64,000 nucleotides of DNA. It comes from Hyphomicrobiales bacterium. GTDB taxonomy: Bacteria; Pseudomonadota; Alphaproteobacteria; Rhizobiales; Xanthobacteraceae. The notes beneath the pieces were generated by a model. The model was not told where the DNA came from. It worked only from the letters and a program-made list of their open reading frames with translations, and did no database searches. How positions within the stretch are numbered: the stretch's first letter is position 1; each line of letters starts with the position of its first letter. The translations under genes and the position numbers were made by a program. Of this stretch, positions 37,117 through 45,773 are shown piece after piece. The stretch is from the NCBI GenBank assembly GCA_017305715.1, contig JAFKKG010000016.1:124001-188000 (forward strand). Direction: 5' to 3'.

Positions 37117-38090
37117 TGCCGAAGGCCGTTGTTGTCCGCGAACTCGGCCCGCCCGAGAGCCTGCGTCTGGAAAGCTTTGACTCAGCGCCGCTGGCGCCGG
37201 GGCAGGTCCGGGTTGCGGTACGTGCCGCCGGAATCAATTTTCCGGATATTCTGATGGCGGCCGGTCAATACCAGCTCAAGCCGCCATTGCCGTTCACGCC
37301 CGGCGTCGAAGCCGCCGGCGATGTGGTCGAGGTCAACGATGCCGCGGGCGTTGCGATCGGCAACAGGGTGATCGTCAAGATGCGCCATGGCGCCTATTGC
37401 GACGAGGCCGTGACCACGCCGTCGCAACTGGTGCCGTTGCCATCGACGTTCGATTACGCGGAGGGTGCGACGTTCCTGGCCGGCCATGGCACGGCGTATC
37501 ATGCGCTGATCGACCGCGGGCAATTGCAGCCGGGTGAAGTGCTGCTGGTGCATGGCGCCGGCGGCGGCGTCGGGCTTGCGGCCGTCGAGATCGGCAAGAT
37601 GCTGGGCGCGACCGTGATCGCGACCGCGTCGAGCGATGAAAAGCTTGAAATTGCAAAAGCGAGGGGCGCCGATCATCTGGTGCGCTATGACCGGGAACCG
37701 TTCCGCGACGCCGTCAAGCGCATTACCGACGGGCGCGGTGCGGACGTCGTGTTCGATCCCGTCGGCGGCGAGGTGTTCGAGAACTCGATGCGCTGCATCA
37801 ACTGGGGCGCACGGCTCCTGGTCGTCGGCTTCACCGGCGGCATCGGATCGGCAAAAACCAATCTCTTGATGATCAAGGGCGCCAGCGTGCTCGGCGTCCG
37901 CGCCGGCGAAGCGGTGCGGAAAAATCCCGCGCTCGGCGAGGTCAGGATCAGGGCGCTGACGGAATGGGCGGAAGCCGGAAAAATCCGTCCCAACATCTCG
38001 CACCGCCTGCCCCTGGAAGATTTTGCCAAGGCGATGCGGCTATTGGTCGAGCGCAAGGCGATCGGCCGGGTGGCGCTGACGATGGGGTGA
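37116..38090 (+). CDS. NADPH:quinone oxidoreductase (zinc-free MDR family)
   Basis: A 324-residue medium-chain reductase. The N-domain reads VRVAVRAAGINFPDILMAAG with YQLKPPLPFTPGVEAAGDVV. The Rossmann domain has LLVHGAGGGVGLAAVEIGKM and the C-terminal RGADVVFDPVGGEVFENS. Zinc ligands are absent, as expected of quinone oxidoreductases. Its ATG overlaps the isomerase stop by one base, indicating translational coupling. Confidence 0.92.
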   Translation: MPKAVVVRELGPPESLRLESFDSAPLAPGQVRVAVRAAGINFPDILMAAGQYQLKPPLPFTPGVEAAGDVVEVNDAAGVAIGNRVIVKMRHGAYCDEAVTTPSQLVPLPSTFDYAEGATFLAGHGTAYHALIDRGQLQPGEVLLVHGAGGGVGLAAVEIGKMLGATVIATASSDEKLEIAKARGADHLVRYDREPFRDAVKRITDGRGADVVFDPVGGEVFENSMRCINWGARLLVVGFTGGIGSAKTNLLMIKGASVLGVRAGEAVRKNPALGEVRIRALTEWAEAGKIRPNISHRLPLEDFAKAMRLLVERKAIGRVALTMG

Positions 38091-38094
38091 ATCT

Positions 38095-38204
38095 GTCGTC
38101 CCGGCGAAGGCCGGGACCGATACCGCGTGATTTATCGGTAAGGCAAAGTGGGAGACGACCAACTTGAGCCGGTGGCTATGGGTCCCGGCCTTCGCCGGGA
38201 CGAC
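38095..38204. repeat. Palindromic repeat, type 4 (GTCGTCCCGGC...)
   Basis: GTCGTCCCGGCGAAGGCCGG GACC near 38095 is the exact complement of GGTCCCGGCCTTCGCCGGGA CGAC ending at 38204. Each arm is itself a small palindrome, so several hairpins are possible. It lies between two convergent genes. Confidence 0.82.
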
Positions 38205-38223
38205 GAGGAGAGTGGCCCTCGGC

Positions 38224-38877
38224 TCACCTGCTAAATCTTCCATTCCTCAAAAACGCAATCGTCTGCGCAATCGCCACACGATTCCCCAGCAGCCAGGGAT
38301 GCGAGGCGCCGATCACGATGTGGTCGGCCATTCCGTCAAGCTTCGTGTTCTCCACCGACACCCGGCCGTCATGCGGCTTGGGCAGGAACAGCGACGATAT
38401 CGGATCGATCGACTGGTTGCCGGCGATGATGCCGACGGGATAATCGACCGGCGGAAACAGCGCGTCGGTGGCGGCTTCGCGCCTTGTCACGAGTTGCGCG
38501 CCGGCCGGTCCGAACCAGGCGCGGTAGAGCGAGACGTTCTTCAGGCGATCGGCGATCTCACTGCCGCCATTGGGCGTGCCGAGCATCACCACGCGGCCGA
38601 GATGCTGCGGCCGATATCTTGCGAGATAGACGCGGGCGAGCAGGCCGCCCATCGAATGGCCGACGAAATGAAGCTGGCCTTCGATCCCGGCGGCCAACTG
38701 CGTGACGGCGGGATGGATGTGCTCAGCCAGCGCTTCGAGCGCGTGATGGCGGCTGGGATAGTCGATGTTCAGCGTCGCGAAGCCGGCGGCCTCGAGCGCC
38801 GCCTGCATTTTTCGAAACGACAGGGCGGTCCTGCTGTGGCCATGCAGCAGGACGACGCGGTCTTGACCGTCCGTCAT
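38224..38877 (-). CDS. Alpha/beta hydrolase (lipase/PGAP1-like)
   Basis: A 217-residue hydrolase. VVLLHGHSRTALSFRKM is the oxyanion-hole strand, LHFVGHSMGGLLARVYLAR the nucleophile elbow (Ser), and a likely acid lies in the IAGNQSIDP region with the final His in KLDGMADHIVIG. The short length fits small esterases of the lipase class 2/PGAP1 type. The ATG at 38877 is used; one 15 bases upstream lies within the repeat boundary. Substrate unknown. Confidence 0.85.
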   Translation of the reverse strand: MTDGQDRVVLLHGHSRTALSFRKMQAALEAAGFATLNIDYPSRHHALEALAEHIHPAVTQLAAGIEGQLHFVGHSMGGLLARVYLARYRPQHLGRVVMLGTPNGGSEIADRLKNVSLYRAWFGPAGAQLVTRREAATDALFPPVDYPVGIIAGNQSIDPISSLFLPKPHDGRVSVENTKLDGMADHIVIGASHPWLLGNRVAIAQTIAFLRNGRFSR

Positions 38878-38887
38878 TCTACGGTCC

Positions 38888-38981
38888 GTCATTCCGGAGC
38901 GATGCGAAGCATCGAACTTCAGGGGCGCAATTGCGCCCCGGGGATCTCGATATCCCGGGTGCGCTTCGCGCCCGGGATGAC
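38888..38981. repeat. Palindromic repeat, type 5 (GTCATTCCGG...)
   Basis: GTCATTCCGGAGCGATGCGA on the left, an inner GGGGCGCAATTGCGCCCC palindrome, and GCGCGAAGCGCACCCGGGAT (complement side) on the right form a composite of stem-loops. A related copy is at 44213-44287 and a half-copy near 9075-9084. Confidence 0.7.
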
Positions 38982-38991
38982 CGCTGCGCGG

Positions 38992-39882
38992 TCACTTATA
39001 CTCCCGCTCTTCCCACCACGGATAATAGTCGGGCATGTCGGATGACACCTTGTTCTTGAATTGCGCCGGGCGCTTTTCCAGGAACGAGACGACGCCTTCC
39101 TTGACGTCCTCCGAGCGGCCGCGGGCGTAGATGCCGCGGCTGTCGACCTTGTGGGCTTCCATCGGATCGTCGGCGCCCATCATGCGCCACATCATCTGGC
39201 GGATCAGCGCCACCGAAACCGGGGCGGTCTTGGCGGCGATTTCCTTTGCCAGCGCGCGCGCGGTCGGCAACAGGTCATCCGGAGGCACCACCTTGCTGAC
39301 GAGACGGCCGGCGAGGGCCTCCTGCGCCGGGAAGACGCGGCCGGTGTAGCACCACTCCAGCGCTTGCGAGATGCCGACGAGGCGCGGCAGGAACCAGCTC
39401 GAGGCGGCCTCCGGCACGATACCGCGCTGGGAGAAGACAAAACCGAATCGCGCCGCTTCAGAGGCGATACGGATATCCATCGCGAGCTGCATGGTGACAC
39501 CGATGCCGACGGCGGGGCCGTTGACCGCCGCGATGACCGGCTTCAGGCACTTGAAGATCCGCAGGGTCACCTTTCCGCCGCCGTCGCGCACCTGCGGATC
39601 GCTGTAGTCCACCGAGCCGTCGGCCAGCCGGTTCACCGGTCCGCGGCGTGCGTCGCGGTCGAAGGTGTTGGCGCCGGAGGACAGGTCCGCGCCGGCACAG
39701 AAACCGCGGCCGGCGCCGGTCACGATGATGGCCCTGATGTCGTCGTCCTTGTCGGCCGCGTCGAACGCGTCGATCAATTCCTGCTGCATGGTGCCGTTGA
39801 AGGCGTTGAGCTTGTCGGGCCGGTTCAGGGTGATGGTGAGAATCTGCTCGGCGACCTCATATTTGATCGTCTCATACGCCAT
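38992..39882 (-). CDS. Enoyl-CoA hydratase/isomerase family protein
   Basis: A 296-residue crotonase-fold enzyme. The oxyanion loop ITGAGRGFCAGADLSSGANT and the second loop AAVNGPAVGIGVTMQLAMDI are present, and ARFGFVFSQRGIVPEAASSW gives the typical glutamate region (GIVPEA). It would hydrate or isomerise acyl-CoA thioesters in beta-oxidation or related routes; chain length is unknown. Monocistronic, flanked by repeats. Confidence 0.92.
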   Translation of the reverse strand: MAYETIKYEVAEQILTITLNRPDKLNAFNGTMQQELIDAFDAADKDDDIRAIIVTGAGRGFCAGADLSSGANTFDRDARRGPVNRLADGSVDYSDPQVRDGGGKVTLRIFKCLKPVIAAVNGPAVGIGVTMQLAMDIRIASEAARFGFVFSQRGIVPEAASSWFLPRLVGISQALEWCYTGRVFPAQEALAGRLVSKVVPPDDLLPTARALAKEIAAKTAPVSVALIRQMMWRMMGADDPMEAHKVDSRGIYARGRSEDVKEGVVSFLEKRPAQFKNKVSSDMPDYYPWWEEREYK

Positions 39883-39921
39883 GGGTGTTTCCTCGGTTTT
39901 GCTCTTCGGATTTCAGTCCTC

Positions 39922-39949
39922 GTCATGCCCGGGACAAGCCGGCCATGAC
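39922..39949. repeat. Half-copy of type 3 palindrome
   Basis: GTCATGCCCGGGACAAGCCG GCCATGAC is a short inverted repeat of the same sequence family as 28662-28751. It lies in the gap before the amidase stop. Confidence 0.6.
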
Positions 39950-39965
39950 CAGAGGTGTCAGGTCA

Positions 39966-41384
39966 TCACTTCCTCGGCGGGGACGGCCACGGCCTTTGCG
40001 GGCCGCGCAGGCCCTCGAACGCCTTGGCCATGCCGAGCACGCCGAGATCGTCGAAACGGCGGCCGACGATCTGCACACCGATCGGAAAGCCCTTCTTGTC
40101 GTAGCCGCCATTGATCGAGATAGCCGGGTTCTCCGACATATTCCACGGCACGGTGAAAGCGATGTGCTCGAACGGCTTGTTGGGATCGTTGACGGGGGAG
40201 GCAAACTCGGCCGGGTAGTTCACGACCGGCGATACCGGCGAGACCACATAATCGAGGTCGCAGAACAGCTTTGCCACGGCGGTGCGGATCGCCATGGTGG
40301 CGTTGAAGCCGCGGATGACATCGAGGCCCGAGAGTTTCGCGCCGGTTTCCGCCCATTGGAGGATGTAAGGCAACGTCTTGGCGCGCTCTTCCGGCGTAAG
40401 CTTCGCGAGGTCGTCCCAACTCCGCGCGCGAAAGAAATTGTCAATTCCGTCCAGCAGTTCGCGCGTCATGATGCCGTCGATTTCGGTGACGACGGCGCCG
40501 GCGGATTCGAACGCCTTGGCCGCCTTCACCGCGACCTCGCGCACTTCCTTCTCCAGCGGCTGGCCGGTGCCGGCATCGAGCATCAGCCCGATGCGCAGCT
40601 TGCGCGGCGACTTGTCGAGCCCCTTCCAGTTGATCTCATGCGCGGGCAGGCTCATGCCGTCGCGCCGGTCGGGCCGCGACAGCACGCTCATCATCAGCGC
40701 GGTGTCGTCGGTGGTGCGGGTCATCGGCCCGGCGACGCGGCCGACATAGAACGGCTCCATCGGCACGCGCCCGAGGCTTGGTTTCAGTCCGACCAGGCCG
40801 TTCCAGCAGGCCGGCAGCCGCACCGAACCGCCGATATCGGTGCCGAGATGCAGCGGGCCGTAACCGGCCGCGGCCGCAGCACCGGCGCCTGACGACGAGC
40901 CACCGGGGTTCTTGCTGAGGTCCCACGGGTTGCGGGTGAGGGGATGGAAGCTCGAAAGCCCGGATGACAGCATGCCGAAATCCGGCATCGTGGTCTTGGA
41001 GAAGATGATGGCGCCGGCTTCGCGCAAGCGCGCGGCGGGCGGTGCGTCCTTCGGCGACGGCACGAGCTTGACGCTGGCCGCACCCAGCGGCACCGGCTGG
41101 TCTTTGGTGGCGATATTGTCCTTGATGGTGACCGGCACGCCGTCGAGCGCGCCCATCGGCTCGCCACTCTGCCAGCGATCGGTCGACGCTTTCGCGACCG
41201 CGCGCGCGCCATCGGGATCGAGCAGATAGAGCGCCTTGATGTGCGGCTCCCACACCGCGACATGGGCGAGCACTTCCTCCAGCACTTCGGACGGCGAGAA
41301 TTGCTTGGCGCGATAGCCCGCGAGCAGGTCGACGGCGGAAAGATCGTGCAGCGAGGTGACCTCTTCGTTTCTGGTTTTATGCAT
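39966..41384 (-). CDS. Amidase (amidase-signature family)
   Basis: A 472-474-residue serine amidase. The Ser-cisSer-Lys triad is visible as the Lys in GVPVTIKDNIATKDQP and the two serines in NPGGSSSGAGAAAAA and GTDIGGSVRLPACWNGLVGL. It hydrolyses linear amides to acids and ammonia; the substrate is unknown. Two ATGs (41390 and 41384) overlap the end of the M20 gene, so translation is coupled. It is the last gene of the minus-strand M81-M20-amidase unit. Confidence 0.92.
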   Translation of the reverse strand: MHKTRNEEVTSLHDLSAVDLLAGYRAKQFSPSEVLEEVLAHVAVWEPHIKALYLLDPDGARAVAKASTDRWQSGEPMGALDGVPVTIKDNIATKDQPVPLGAASVKLVPSPKDAPPAARLREAGAIIFSKTTMPDFGMLSSGLSSFHPLTRNPWDLSKNPGGSSSGAGAAAAAGYGPLHLGTDIGGSVRLPACWNGLVGLKPSLGRVPMEPFYVGRVAGPMTRTTDDTALMMSVLSRPDRRDGMSLPAHEINWKGLDKSPRKLRIGLMLDAGTGQPLEKEVREVAVKAAKAFESAGAVVTEIDGIMTRELLDGIDNFFRARSWDDLAKLTPEERAKTLPYILQWAETGAKLSGLDVIRGFNATMAIRTAVAKLFCDLDYVVSPVSPVVNYPAEFASPVNDPNKPFEHIAFTVPWNMSENPAISINGGYDKKGFPIGVQIVGRRFDDLGVLGMAKAFEGLRGPQRPWPSPPRK

Positions 41385-42549
41385 GGGCACCTACCGGCAT
41401 ACGGGTCTCAATGATGCGCGCGAACATGCTGGCGCCGATCGGCAGGATCTTGTCATCGAGGACGTAGCCGGGATTGTGCACGGGTACCGATCCTTCATGG
41501 CCGATCCAGAAATAGGCGCCGGGAACCGCCTGCATCATGTCGGCGAAATCCTCGCTGCCCATCTTCGGCTCGGAACGGGTGAACACCTTGTCCGGTTCGA
41601 CCACGGTGCGCGCCACCGCGGCGACGATCTGGGACTGCTCTTCCTGGTTCACCAGCACGCTGAAGATGTCGCGGATGTCGGCATTGATCTCGCACTGGAA
41701 GGCGGCCGCCGTGCCGGCGCAGATCGCGCGCATGCGCTCTCGGATCAGCGCGCGCACGCCGTCGTCGAAGGCGCGGACGGTGCCGCAGAGCTTGGCCTGG
41801 CCCGGAATGACGTTGTAGGCCGAACCGGCATGGATCTGCGTGATCGACAGCACCGCCGGATGATGAGGGGGCACATTGCGGCTGACGATGGTCTGCAGCG
41901 ACTGCGCCAGCGTCGTGGCGATGATCACCGCATCCTTGGAACGCTCCGGCATCGCGCCATGGGCGCCATAGCCGTCGATGACGATGTCGAAGAAGTCGGC
42001 GCCGGCCATCGCCGGGCCCGGCAGGATCGCGATCTCGCCATGGTTCAGGTCGGGCGCGTTGTGCAGCCCGTAGACCTCGTCGCAGGGGAATTTCTGGAAC
42101 AGGCCGTCCTTGATCATCGCGCGTGCGCCGCCGAGCCCCTCTTCGGCGGGCTGGAAGATGAAATGCACGGTGCCGTCGAAATTCCGGGTTTCGGCGAGAT
42201 AGCGCGCGGTGCCGAGCAGCATGGTGGTGTGGCCGTCATGGCCGCAGCCATGGAAGCGGCCGGGAATGGTCGAGCGCCAGCGCAAATTGGTGTTCTCTTC
42301 CATCGGCAGCGCGTCCATGTCGGCGCGCAGGCCGATCTTCATGCCGCCGTTGCCCTTGCCCTTCAGCACGCCGACCACCCCGGTGCCGCCGAGACCGCGA
42401 TGCACCTCGATGCCCCATTGCGTCAGCTTGTCGGCGACGATGCCGGAGGTGCGGACTTCCTCGAAGCCGATCTCGGGATGCGCATGAAGATCGCGCCTGA
42501 TGGCGGTGAGTTCTTCGGCAAAGCCGTCGATGCGTTCGATGGTGGGCAT
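41377..42549 (-). CDS. M20 family amidohydrolase (hippurate hydrolase-like)
   Basis: A 390-residue zinc-type M20 enzyme. The N-region ELTAIRRDLHAHPEIGFEEV is the classic amidohydrolase start, with metal ligands in GRFHGCGHDGHTTMLLG, the catalytic Glu in FQPAEEGLGG and a His in VYGLHNAPDLNHG. The dimerisation domain spans about residues 185-300. Such enzymes remove N-acyl groups from amino acids or cut small amides. It is 5 bases downstream of the M81 gene and overlaps the amidase start. Confidence 0.92.
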   Translation of the reverse strand: MPTIERIDGFAEELTAIRRDLHAHPEIGFEEVRTSGIVADKLTQWGIEVHRGLGGTGVVGVLKGKGNGGMKIGLRADMDALPMEENTNLRWRSTIPGRFHGCGHDGHTTMLLGTARYLAETRNFDGTVHFIFQPAEEGLGGARAMIKDGLFQKFPCDEVYGLHNAPDLNHGEIAILPGPAMAGADFFDIVIDGYGAHGAMPERSKDAVIIATTLAQSLQTIVSRNVPPHHPAVLSITQIHAGSAYNVIPGQAKLCGTVRAFDDGVRALIRERMRAICAGTAAAFQCEINADIRDIFSVLVNQEEQSQIVAAVARTVVEPDKVFTRSEPKMGSEDFADMMQAVPGAYFWIGHEGSVPVHNPGYVLDDKILPIGASMFARIIETRMPVGAHA

Positions 42550-42554
42550 GTCTG

Positions 42555-44081
42555 TTATCCGGTTACGGTTGAACGAGGAGAGGGTGGTGCAAATGGAGTG
42601 CCGTTCGGCTTGATGCGGATGCCCGGACGCAGCCGCGTCCAGGGCAGGCTGGCGGTATCGGCCGGCATCGCGCCGGGCGCGGCGCAGATCAAGAGCTTTT
42701 CGGCGATCGGCTCGAAATCGGCGCGGAAATGCACCGAGCTCTTGTTGACGAGGATGGCCTGCTCGGTCGGTTCGATACCGACATAGCGGTACATCGCCTG
42801 GTCGGCGAGCTGCGCCTTGTAGGAACTCACGACCACGCGCACGTCGCCGATGAGCAGGCACGCGGACAGTCCCATGTCCATGTCGCGGCCGCCATAATAG
42901 GGCCCGGACGCCACGAACCTGCCGTCCGACAATTTTTCGACGACGAAGCTTTCCTGGTAGGGCGCATCGCCGGGGATGCCGGACTTGCCGCCGAGCGACA
43001 GCGTCACGGTGGCGCCGACACCGGCCTGATGCGCCGCCTTGGCCGACTGGGGATCGTAGATCACGCCGGTCGCGGCGCGCACGGCCTTGTTGCGGACCAG
43101 CGCGCGCAGCATGCCGGTCGTGTCGGAATCGCCGCCGGCGCCCGGATTGTCCTGGGTGTCGGCGATGACGATCGGCTTGCTGGCGCTTTTTGCCAGCTCC
43201 ATGGCGTGGCGAACGCCGTCGTCGGGCGAATAGATGCGGCCGTCGAAATCGTCCTCATGGCCTTCGATCAGCGCCGCCAGTTTGTCGGCCGCGGCATCCG
43301 CGTCGGCCTGCGTCGCGCCATAGGCGAACACGCTCGGGCCACAGTCGCGGAAATCGGCCGCCGGAAAACCCGGCGCAAAGGACAGCGTTGGCACCGAGGC
43401 GCTCTCCAGCGCCGCGAGCTTCTGATAGATGCTCTTGGCGGGCTGGTCGTTTGTGCATTGCCAGCTGATCGGAATCAGGAACGGGAGTTGCCGGAAGGCC
43501 TTTGCGAACCGCGCTTTCGTCTTCAGCATCATCGCCAGATGCTTGGCGCAGGCGCGGCCGGTGTCGGCCATGTCGACATGCGGATAGGTGCGGTAGGCGA
43601 TCAGCGCGTCCGCATGCGCCATCATCTCGGGTGAAACATTGGCATGCAGGTCGAGGCTCACGACCAGCGGCAGTTCCTTGCCGATCACCTTGCGCACGCG
43701 GGCGAGCGTTTCGCCTTCGCCATCGTCGTAATGCTCGGTGACCATGGCGCCGTGCAAATCGAGATAGACGGCATCGATCGGTCCGGCCGCGGCGATGCCG
43801 TCGATCATTTCCGTCATGATGCGTTCGAACGCATCCCTGGTGACATGGGCCGACGGGACGGCCGCGGCCGAGATCGTCGGCACCAGCTCCCAGCCATTGG
43901 CCTCGGCGGCTTCGACGAAGCCGGCAAGGCCGACATTGATCTTGCGCATCACCTTGAGCACCTCGGCGCCATGGGCCATCGAGGGCCAGCCGCCACCATG
44001 AACGAAATCGTCATACGTCGCCTTGGTCGGCGCGAATGTGTTGGTTTCGTGCAGAAAGGCGCCAACCGCGATGCGGGTCAT
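42555..44081 (-). CDS. M81 family metallopeptidase (MlrC/microcystinase-like)
   Basis: A 508-residue protein of the M81/DUF1485 family, known from MlrC, which linearises or degrades the cyclic peptide microcystin. Starts MTRIAVGAFLHETNTFAPTK. DAVYLDLHGAMVTEHYDDGE and LVVSLDLHANVSPEMMAHAD supply likely metal-binding residues, and IADTQDNPGAGGDSDTTGML is another family block. In soil bacteria the substrate is unlikely to be microcystin and is more likely a small peptide or amide. The ATG at 44081 fits the family start better than one 21 bases upstream. It heads the unit with M20 and amidase genes. Confidence 0.9.
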   Translation of the reverse strand: MTRIAVGAFLHETNTFAPTKATYDDFVHGGGWPSMAHGAEVLKVMRKINVGLAGFVEAAEANGWELVPTISAAAVPSAHVTRDAFERIMTEMIDGIAAAGPIDAVYLDLHGAMVTEHYDDGEGETLARVRKVIGKELPLVVSLDLHANVSPEMMAHADALIAYRTYPHVDMADTGRACAKHLAMMLKTKARFAKAFRQLPFLIPISWQCTNDQPAKSIYQKLAALESASVPTLSFAPGFPAADFRDCGPSVFAYGATQADADAAADKLAALIEGHEDDFDGRIYSPDDGVRHAMELAKSASKPIVIADTQDNPGAGGDSDTTGMLRALVRNKAVRAATGVIYDPQSAKAAHQAGVGATVTLSLGGKSGIPGDAPYQESFVVEKLSDGRFVASGPYYGGRDMDMGLSACLLIGDVRVVVSSYKAQLADQAMYRYVGIEPTEQAILVNKSSVHFRADFEPIAEKLLICAAPGAMPADTASLPWTRLRPGIRIKPNGTPFAPPSPRSTVTG

Positions 44082-44124
44082 CTCGTTTCTCAACCGGTGC
44101 ATTCGTCGGGGGGGACGTTAAGCG

Positions 44125-44200
44125 CGTCATTGCGGCCAGCGCAAGCTGCGGAGCAATTCCGTTTTGCATGCCCCATCCGTGATTGCGAGCGCAGCGAAAC
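44125..44200. repeat. Degenerate type 1 repeat
   Basis: GCGTCATTGCGGCCAGCGCA at 44125 and GTGATTGCGAGCGCAGCGAA at about 44179 are two direct, decayed arms of the ATTGCGAGCG family, with GCAATCC after the second. No good hairpin remains. Confidence 0.45.
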
Positions 44201-44212
44201 GCAATCCTGCTC

Positions 44213-44287
44213 CGTCATTCCGGGGCGCGAAGCGAACCCGGAAGCTCGAGATTCCGGGTTCGATGCTGCGCATCGCCCCGGAATGAC
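44213..44287. repeat. Palindromic repeat, type 5
   Basis: CGTCATTCCGGGGCGCGAAG on the left is complementary, with gaps, to GATGCTGCGCATCGCCCCGG AATGAC on the right; inner arms AACCCGGAA and TTCCGGGTT also pair. It lies just beyond the M20 peptidase stop. Confidence 0.72.
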
Positions 44288-44297
44288 CCAACGCCGC

Positions 44298-45428
44298 TCA
44301 CGTCAATGTCGCCAGCAAACCCGCCATCAAACGGCCGCGCTCGGCGAGACTGTCGACCTCGATGTGCTCGTTGAGCGTATGCGCGTCGGCCCCTCGAACG
44401 CCCAGCCCATCAAGGGTCGGGATACCCATCGCGCCCGTAAAATTGCCATCGGAGCCGCCGCCGGCGCTGGCATGGGGAAGTTCGAGGCCCATTTCCCGCG
44501 CGATCCCGCGCGCCTTTTCATACAGCGCCATCGTGCCGGCGTCAGGCTCCCACACCGGCCGCGTCACGCCACGGGTGACCTTGAACGTGACGTCATTGCT
44601 GGTTCCGGAAAGCGCGAGCATCCGTTCGACACCGCGATCGAGATCGGCCTGCCGCTTGGCCATGCTGAGCGCCTCGCCGGTGCAGGTGGTGGCGACGCAA
44701 TTGACCCACTGGCCGCCGTGCACGATGCCGACCGAGAAGGTGCAATCGTCCGTCGTCATGCCGTCGATGGCGATGATCTGGCGCGCCATCTCGCGGATCG
44801 CGGAACGGCCGGACGAGAGCGTGGCGCCGGCATGGCTCGGCTTGCCGATGGCTTCGAGGTTGAACCGGGCAATGGCATATCGCCCGGTGACGACGCCGTT
44901 GTTGGCGCGACCGGGCTCCGGCACCAGCACATATTTGTTGCGCGCGGCCTCGGCCTCGATGATGTCGCGGGTCGATGGCGTGCCGACCTCTTCGTCCGGC
45001 GTGAACAGCACGGTGATCGGCAGCGGCGTCGTGAACGAGGCGCGTGCCAGTTGCCGGATCGCTTCGAGCGTAAGGTAGTTGCCGCCCTTCATGTCGAAGA
45101 TCCCGGGGCCGTAGCATTTGTTGCCCTCGCGCCGCCACGCCAGTTTTTCCAGCGTCCCGACCGGATGGACGGTGTCGAGATGGCCCGCGATCAGGATTCC
45201 GGGCTCGCCTTGTTTCGGGTGAGGGAAGCGGGCACGGACGCAGCCGGCAAAGCCCTGCCGCCCGGCGATGCGTTCGATAGTCGCACCCATGATGGCCATT
45301 TCCCGCGCCGCAAGATCGAGCATACGCTCCACCGCGCCCGCGTCCCAGGTCGGGCTTTCGCATTCGACCCAGGTCCGCAGCCCCTGCAGCATGGTCTCGG
45401 AATCGAAGGGAAGGTTGGCAGGATTCAT
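44298..45428 (-). CDS. M20 family metallopeptidase (carboxypeptidase G2-like)
   Basis: A 376-residue co-catalytic zinc enzyme. ILIAGHLDTVHPVGTLEK is the M20 metal site (His, Asp), followed by PGIFDMKGGNYLTLEAI with the bridging Asp, and the catalytic pair in LFTPDEEVGTPSTRDI. This matches the glutamate carboxypeptidase (CPG2) and ArgE/DapE group. It diverges from a peptide ABC importer over a 345-base gap, and forms the start of the hydrolase half of the locus. Confidence 0.92.
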   Translation of the reverse strand: MNPANLPFDSETMLQGLRTWVECESPTWDAGAVERMLDLAAREMAIMGATIERIAGRQGFAGCVRARFPHPKQGEPGILIAGHLDTVHPVGTLEKLAWRREGNKCYGPGIFDMKGGNYLTLEAIRQLARASFTTPLPITVLFTPDEEVGTPSTRDIIEAEAARNKYVLVPEPGRANNGVVTGRYAIARFNLEAIGKPSHAGATLSSGRSAIREMARQIIAIDGMTTDDCTFSVGIVHGGQWVNCVATTCTGEALSMAKRQADLDRGVERMLALSGTSNDVTFKVTRGVTRPVWEPDAGTMALYEKARGIAREMGLELPHASAGGGSDGNFTGAMGIPTLDGLGVRGADAHTLNEHIEVDSLAERGRLMAGLLATLT

Positions 45429-45773
45429 CTGATTTCTCCCGGTTCGGCCGGAATGTTTGGCGATGGCGCTGTACGAGAAGGACCGGCGACGAATTTGTAA
45501 AGCGAAAACATGCCGCCGTCAGACTTTCGCCGTACCGGATCGGGGACGACGATTTCTGGCATCATTCTTGATTGTTTCAGGCGGCGGAGCCGGGCGGGGG
45601 CATCCGGTGTCCGGCGCGCGCCGGGTACGGATGACGCCGGCGCCAGCCGTGTCGTCGGACCAAAAGGGGTGTTGTGAAGCGCAGGAGCGGCCCTATAGTC
45701 CGGTCATAAACCGGGCAGGGGGCCCGAACAAGAAGAAGCGTTCGGGCGTCGAGACGACAATGGAGGTGAAGGA
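45429..45773 (+). promoter_or_regulatory. Divergent promoter region of the peptide locus, with a 5' leader hairpin
   Basis: The 345-base gap between the M20 peptidase and the importer genes should hold both promoters. At 45722-45729 GCCCGAAC pairs with GTTCGGGC (45740-45747), a hairpin about 26 bases before the importer start. It could influence translation or processing. GGAGGTGAAGG just before 45774 is a very strong ribosome site. No operator is recognised. Confidence 0.4.
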